Shown: positions 1 to 3,147 of the stretch, piece after piece | Position numbering within the stretch: position 1 is the first letter of the stretch | Layout: each line of letters starts with the position of its first letter | Origin: CAKSXP01 sp964609305 | GTDB taxonomy: Bacteria; Bacillota; Clostridia; Oscillospirales; Oscillospiraceae | Reading direction: 5' to 3' | Assembly (NCBI GenBank): GCA_964609305.1 | Contig: CAZSRK010000090.1 | Span: 1 to 5,530, forward strand | DNA length: 5,530 nucleotides | The notes under the pieces: model-generated | Databases searched by the model: none | Told to the model about the DNA's origin: nothing | What the model saw: only the letters and a program-made list of their open reading frames with translations | Program-made: the position numbers and the translations under genes

Positions 1-1
1 C

Positions 2-844
2 TTTTATATAAAACAGCATGATCTCTTCCAGTGTGGCATTGTCGACCATCAGGTCTTTATACTTGCGTTTGACAGTTTCCCTGTCCCTGACCAGACATTC
101 AAAGCTCAAATTTGTTTTTCGGGAAATGATGTAATCGTCCGGCGGTATCTGCTCAAACTGAGATTTCCCGCGGCGGATGATACCGTAATTGTATATCAGA
201 TAGTCCTTTTCCTCTTCAAATATGATTTTACCCTGGTGTATCAGTATCACATAGTCGGCCACTCTTTCAATATCGGATATGATGTGCGAAGAAAAAAAGA
301 CGGAGTTTTCCTCGTCCTGTATGAAATCCAGGAACATATCGAGTATTTCCTCGTGCACCACTGGGTCAAGCCCCGTCGTCGCCTCGTCCAGGATAAGCAG
401 CTTTGGCCGGTGGGCCATAGCGCAGATGATCGAAAGCTTCATTTTCATTCCCTTGGAAAAGGAGCCGATTGTCTTTGACACCGGAACATTGAACCTTTTC
501 ATATACTCGGTAAACAGCGAGTTGTCCCAGGTAGGATAGATTCCTGATAGTATCTTTCCGATGTGTCGCGCTGTAAAAAACTCATGGAAATTGCATTCGT
601 CGAACACGACGCCGATGTCTTTTTTCACGGAGCTGTCCGAATTATAGACATCGAAAATTTCTATCGTCCCGCCGTCTTTTTTAAGTTCGTTGAGTATGAG
701 GCTTATTGTGGTGCTTTTTCCGGCTCCATTTTCGCCTATAAAACCGACTATCCTGCCTTTAGGCACCTGTAATGAAACGTGATCTAGGGAAAACCCGTCA
801 AAGGATTTGCATAGATTATTTACAGATATATTGTTATTGCTCAT
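2..844 (-). CDS. ABC transporter ATP-binding protein, YtrB/BcrA type (3' end cut by window edge)
   Basis: This is the ATP-hydrolysing subunit of an ABC transporter, acting on the inner face of the membrane with a permease that should be encoded further left. The ATG at 844-842 follows GGAGG (856-852) at 7-8 bases, and 281 codons are open to the edge. Visible motifs are Walker A GENGAGKST (residues 37-45), the signature SKGMK (130-134, a variant of LSGGQ), Walker B KLLILDE (148-154), the D-loop GLD (158-160) and H-loop His187. The usual Q-loop glutamine is replaced by an acidic FDE (81-83), as I recall in YtrB-like relatives. The sequence ends in TLEEIMLFYIK, which resembles the C-terminal end of YtrB-like proteins, so probably only a few residues are missing. 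It lies 14 bases after the GntR gene in one operon. YtrB-type systems are often linked to cell-envelope or peptide-antibiotic stress; the substrate here is unknown. Confidence 0.93.
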   Translation of the reverse strand, partial: MSNNNISVNNLCKSFDGFSLDHVSLQVPKGRIVGFIGENGAGKSTTISLILNELKKDGGTIEIFDVYNSDSSVKKDIGVVFDECNFHEFFTARHIGKILSGIYPTWDNSLFTEYMKRFNVPVSKTIGSFSKGMKMKLSIICAMAHRPKLLILDEATTGLDPVVHEEILDMFLDFIQDEENSVFFSSHIISDIERVADYVILIHQGKIIFEEEKDYLIYNYGIIRRGKSQFEQIPPDDYIISRKTNLSFECLVRDRETVKRKYKDLMVDNATLEEIMLFYIK

Positions 845-858
845 CGTATGACCTCCGG

Positions 859-1230
859 TTATTCTTCATACAACAGTTTCAGGATATCCGCCATCTGCTC
901 GTAGGAAATCCCATGAGAGCGGCCGATATCAACAGCCTGCTGTAACAATTCTTCCGCTTTGCGCAGCTGCTCTTCCTGTATGAACTCTTTATTTTGAGCG
1001 GCGACAAAACTGCCCTTTCCGGAAACAGTCTCAATAAAGCCGTCGCGAGTCAGGTCCTCATAAGCGCGCTGGACCGTAATCACGCTTAAATGCAGGTCTT
1101 TTGCCAACGCTCTCATGGATGGCAGCATTTCACCTGCCTGCAAAGACCCGTTCATGATGTTGTTCTTTATCTGTGAACTTATCTGTTCATATATAGGTTT
1201 ATCACTGCTGTTACTTATGATTATTTCCAT
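859..1230 (-). CDS. GntR-family transcriptional regulator, YtrA subfamily
   Basis: A 123-residue DNA-binding repressor. The N-terminal winged helix-turn-helix begins with KPIYEQISSQIKNNI (11-25). It continues through LPSMRALAKDLHLSVITVQR (36-55), the classic GntR recognition region, and the wing FIETVSGKGSFVA (65-77). The C terminus is only about 45 residues and helical, which is the mark of the YtrA subfamily: no large ligand-binding domain as in FadR or HutC types. An upstream in-frame ATG at 1296 would add 22 residues, but it lies within the promoter region and lacks a ribosome binding site. The ATG at 1230 is preceded by GGAAGGA at suitable spacing and begins the conserved domain. YtrA-type repressors usually control their own operon with the adjacent ABC genes. 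The inverted repeat at 1262-1286 is the likely target. The inducing signal cannot be read from the sequence. Confidence 0.94.
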   Translation of the reverse strand: MEIIISNSSDKPIYEQISSQIKNNIMNGSLQAGEMLPSMRALAKDLHLSVITVQRAYEDLTRDGFIETVSGKGSFVAAQNKEFIQEEQLRKAEELLQQAVDIGRSHGISYEQMADILKLLYEE

Positions 1231-1261
1231 AAGGCTTCCTTCCGGTGTTATAAATGTATTT

Positions 1262-1286
1262 AGTGTACTTGTTCGATAAGTACAGT
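1262..1286. promoter_or_regulatory. Putative YtrA-type operator (inverted repeat over -10 and transcription start)
   Basis: The outer half-sites are AGTGTA (1262-1267) and TACAGT (1281-1286), 13 bases apart. This matches the Bacillus YtrA operator AGTGTA-N13-TACACT, as I recall it, with one mismatch. Nested on the same centre is a perfect repeat TGTACTT-N7-AAGTACA (1264-1270 and 1278-1284). The site overlaps the -10 box and spans the predicted start of the GntR-ABC transcript, the right place for autorepression. Binding by the neighbouring regulator is inferred. Confidence 0.8.
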
Positions 1287-1312
1287 ATATACACATGTTT
1301 AGATGTTGTCAA
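1284..1312 (-). promoter_or_regulatory. SigA-type promoter of the GntR-ABC operon
   Basis: On the minus strand, TTGACA (1312-1307, perfect -35) is separated by exactly 17 bases from TATACT (1289-1284, one mismatch to the -10 consensus). Transcription would start near 1277 and give a leader of about 45 bases before the ATG at 1230. A promoter this close to consensus without a repressor would be strongly active, which fits control by the overlapping inverted repeat. Confidence 0.85.
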
Positions 1313-1363
1313 CCCTTTTTTAAGCGGAATATGCGCTGAGTGCGGAAAAAACGATGCGGCTGA

Positions 1364-1392
1364 TTGACAAAAAAACTCTAATGCGTTAGACT
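1364..1392 (+). promoter_or_regulatory. Promoter of the blaI-M56 operon
   Basis: TTGACA (1364-1369, perfect -35) lies 17 bases before TAGACT (1387-1392, four of six matches to the -10 consensus). The -10 box is inside the left arm of the inverted repeat at 1376-1417, so a repressor bound there would block polymerase. The -35 is about 50 bases from the -35 of the divergent GntR promoter, and the two do not overlap. Confidence 0.7.
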
Positions 1393-1417
1393 ATATATGC
1401 AGTCTAACGCATTAGAG
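1376..1417. promoter_or_regulatory. Perfect 17-bp inverted repeat, likely BlaI/MecI-family operator
   Basis: The arms at 1376-1392 and 1401-1417 are exact reverse complements of 17 bases, separated by the 8-base spacer ATATATGC. Each arm holds a near-palindrome of its own, CTAATGCGTTAG (1378-1389) and CTAACGCATTAG (1404-1415), so two repressor dimers could bind side by side. It covers the -10 box and early transcribed region just ahead of blaI. BlaI-family repressors bind dyads of this sort in their own promoters, so autoregulation is inferred. Confidence 0.82.
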
Positions 1418-1422
1418 AGGAG
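1415..1422 (+). promoter_or_regulatory. Ribosome binding site that fixes the blaI start
   Basis: GAGAGGAG ends 7 bases before the ATG at 1430. A second purine run, GGAGG at 1424-1428, is only one base from that ATG and too close to serve it. The first bases overlap the right arm of the operator. The ATG at 1397 has no such site and would place the start codon inside the operator spacer. Confidence 0.6.
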
Positions 1423-1429
1423 TGGAGGT

Positions 1430-1804
1430 ATGGAGACACCGAAGGTTTTTGAAAGCGAATATCGTTTCTGCCTCATACTCTGGGAGAATGAGCCCATAAA
1501 AAGCAGTGAGCTTGTGAAGCTGTGCAGGGAACGCCTGGGCTGGAAGCCTACGACGACCTACACGGTCATAAAGCGCCTGTCACAGCGAGGCGTGCTCAAG
1601 AACGAGAATACGCTTGTCACCTCGCTGGTCAGCCGGGACGAAGTGCAGGCGGCAGAGGCAGACGAGCTGGTCGAGAAAAAGTTTGACGGCTCGCTCCCGG
1701 CCTTTATTGCGGCGTTCACTAGACGGCGCCGGCTTTCATCTGACGAGATAGAGCAAATGCAGAAGATGATCGACGCATACAGGGACGGTGCTTGCGATGA
1801 CTGA
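1430..1804 (+). CDS. BlaI/MecI/CopY-family transcriptional repressor
   Basis: A 124-residue winged-helix repressor. The N-terminal domain runs from about FESEYRFCLILWENEPIKSS (7-26) through the recognition helix, WKPTTTYTVIKRLSQRG (38-54), typical of the family, and a wing to about 68. The C-terminal part (75-120) would form the helical dimer interface (FDGSLPAFIAAF 85-96; LSSDEIEQMQKMID 102-115). The start at 1430 is chosen because GAGGAG (1417-1422) lies 7 bases upstream and the family domain begins there; the earlier in-frame ATG at 1397 sits inside the operator. In classic systems a BlaR1-type membrane protease senses a beta-lactam or other envelope signal and causes cleavage of BlaI. That partner is encoded next, overlapping by 8 bases, but appears broken here. 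No beta-lactamase gene is in the window, so the controlled target is unknown. Confidence 0.94.
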   Translation: METPKVFESEYRFCLILWENEPIKSSELVKLCRERLGWKPTTTYTVIKRLSQRGVLKNENTLVTSLVSRDEVQAAEADELVEKKFDGSLPAFIAAFTRRRRLSSDEIEQMQKMIDAYRDGACDD

Positions 1805-2591
1805 AGCGTTTATCCGTATCGTCAATATGAGTATTTCCGCGCTCTGGCTGATACTTGTCGTGCTGATTTTCCGGCTTGTGCTGAAAAGCGCTCCGAAATG
1901 GACGCGACTGCTGCTTTAGGGCTTTGTGGCTCTGCGTCTTGTCTGCCCGTTCTCGCCGGAGAGCATGTTCAGCCTGATACCGAGTGGCGAGACCGTCTCT
2001 CCATCTATTATGATGGACCGTTCTCCGTCCATAGACAGCGGTATAGAGGCGATAAACAACGTGATAAATCCGCTGATCAGCCGGTCGTTTACGCCGTCGC
2101 CAGTGCAAAGTGCAAATCCCCTTCAGGTACTGTTGCCGGTACTTTCGGTAGTTTGGCTTACTGGCATGGCTATACTGATTATCCATGCCGCATTGAGTTG
2201 CCTGCGGCTGTACCGGCGGTTGGGCACGGCGGTGCTGCTGAGTGAGAATATATATCAGGGGGAGTTTATCGACGCGCCGTTTGTATTCGGTATCCTGCAT
2301 CCGAAAATATATCTGCCTGTTGGGCTGGAAGAGCGCGACGTTGGATATGTCGTGGCCCACGAACAGGCGCACATCCGGCGGTTTGACCACTGGTGGAAGC
2401 CTCTGGGATATCTGCTGTTGGCTGTACACTGGTTCAACCCTCTCGTGTGGGTGGCATATGTACTGCTGTGCAGTGATATAGAGTTTGCCTGCGATGAAAA
2501 GGTGGTCAGTGGTCTAGACGCGCAGCAGCGCGCCTGTGACGCTGACGGAATATGTGAAGGACCTGTCCGTGCTCATGTCGCTGTCCAATGA
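1797..2591 (+). pseudogene. M56-family (BlaR1-like) membrane metallopeptidase, broken by TAG at codon 41 and a 3' frame change
   Basis: This should be the membrane sensor-protease partner of BlaI. The ATG at 1797 overlaps the blaI stop by 8 bases. The N terminus has a hydrophobic helix (about 12-29), then SAPKWTRLLL and an in-frame TAG (1917-1919). Related proteins usually have tryptophan here, so TGG to TAG is likely. The same frame continues as GFVALRLVCPFSPESMFSLIP, a typical M56 segment. It then shows a membrane helix near LLPVLSVVWLTGMAILIIHA, FVFGILHPKIYLP, the zinc motif HEQAH (188-192), HWFNPLVWVAYVLLCSDIE with the third ligand Glu229, and ACDEKV. After GLDAQQRA (about 2530) the family sequence stops, and this frame ends at TGA 2589-2591. 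The rest of the domain, the last membrane helix and the sensor region are absent. A GTG at 1926 could allow a restart, but only a weak AGGG lies before it. Probably non-functional, although the catalytic motif is intact. Confidence 0.85.
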
Positions 2592-2928
2592 TGACGGCGC
2601 ATACCGCGGTGTGAACGTCCAGATCGATACTGGTGGATACGGCGGCTCCCTGCTCACATATTTCAATTTCCCCGAGGACTCAAACGTTATTGGCTGGTCG
2701 TTTACCGCCTGGGAGCGGGGCGATGAGCTCGCAGTGGCCCCGGATGGGGAACTGATTCTCGCTTCGCTCGTGCCCGATATGGGAAGTGGTGTGCATGCCT
2801 ACGACTGCCGGACGCTGCTTGAAGAGCCCGAGCGCCTCAAACAGGCGGAATACATGGTCATTGTCCGGGCCTCTTTTTCTCCGCAGGAGCTCCCTTTATC
2901 TGACGAAGCGCAGGTTGGACAGGAATAA
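2521..2928 (+). pseudogene. Remnant 3' part of the M56 gene or of a secreted protein, no start of its own
   Basis: An open stretch in a different frame from the M56 body, entered after a TAG at 2518-2520 and closed by TAA at 2926-2928. The first possible start is GTG at 2536, which has no ribosome binding site. It encodes about 135 residues beginning SSAPVTLTEYVKDLSVLMSL. A region rich in Gly, Asp and aromatic residues follows, including GGYGGSLLTYFNF and GWSFTAWERGDELAVAPDG, and it ends near VGQE. There is no membrane helix or motif I can name; it looks like a soluble, beta-rich extracytoplasmic domain. BlaR1-like proteins of Clostridia often carry a C-terminal extracellular domain, so the simplest reading is the distal end of the same gene, joined out of frame by a deletion. 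It could instead come from a separate neighbouring gene that lost its 5' end. Confidence 0.6.
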
Positions 2929-2935
2929 TAGTACG

Positions 2936-2981
2936 GCCCGCAGTGCCATAACAGGGAAAGAGGTCCCCGGGCGCTGTGGGC
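2936..2981 (+). terminator. Stem-loop after the blaI-M56 region, possible terminator
   Basis: A 12-base stem (2936-2947 with 2970-2981) pairs completely if two G-U pairs are allowed. A smaller GGGA/TCCC hairpin sits in its loop. It begins 7 bases after the TAA at 2926-2928. Only a short T-rich stretch (ATTTCTATC) follows, so intrinsic termination would be weak. It could equally be an mRNA 3' structure. Confidence 0.45.
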
Positions 2982-3030
2982 ATTTCTATCACTATTTAGT
3001 CGACAAAGGGGGAAAAATGACTGAAAATAC

Positions 3031-3058
3031 TTGATAATCTCAGGATTTGTGCTATTCT
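3031..3058 (+). promoter_or_regulatory. Candidate promoter for the large secreted protein gene
   Basis: TTGATA (3031-3036, five of six to -35) and TATTCT (3053-3058, four of six to -10) are 16 bases apart. Transcription would begin near 3065 and give a leader of about 83 bases. It is the best promoter-like pair I see between the stem-loop at 2936-2981 and the ATG at 3148, but it is weaker than the other two promoters in the window. Confidence 0.4.
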
Positions 3059-3104
3059 TATGACAGCACAAAAACCATTGAGTATCAATAATAAATTACT
3101 GCCC

Positions 3105-3131
3105 GGCGCGGCATAGCGCCCTGTCCGGACA
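3105..3131 (+). promoter_or_regulatory. Leader hairpin and 10-bp palindrome before the secreted protein gene
   Basis: GGCGC (3105-3109) can pair with GCGCC (3116-3120) across six bases. Immediately after lies the perfect palindrome TGTCCGGACA (3122-3131). The ribosome binding site GGGAGG (3135-3140) follows at once. These could form an mRNA structure near the translation start or a protein-binding site; both roles are speculative, and short GC-rich repeats of this size can occur by chance. Confidence 0.3.
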
Positions 3132-3147
3132 AGCGGGAGGATCTAAC

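Noticed and set aside
236..772. Three overlapping plus-strand open stretches at the left end
   Set aside because: They lie antisense to the ABC ATPase, whose Walker A, signature and Walker B motifs are all in the minus strand.
1397..1429. Upstream ATG extending blaI by 11 residues
   Set aside because: It sits in the spacer of the inverted repeat, has no ribosome binding site, and the extra residues are a translation of the operator arm.
1898..2245. Plus-strand open stretch of 115 codons within the M56 gene
   Set aside because: It is in a different frame from the recognisable M56 sequence and its translation shows no family features.
1719..2429. Minus-strand open stretch of 236 codons opposite blaI and the M56 gene
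   Set aside because: The translation is rich in Arg, Gln and His with no domain sense, while the plus strand here encodes clear BlaI and M56 sequence, including HEQAH.
3017..3034. Tiny open frame (ATG to TGA, five codons) after an AAAGGGGG run
   Set aside because: The purine run looks like a ribosome binding site, but five codons are too few to call a gene, and the frame overlaps the candidate -35 of the next promoter. A leader peptide cannot be supported.
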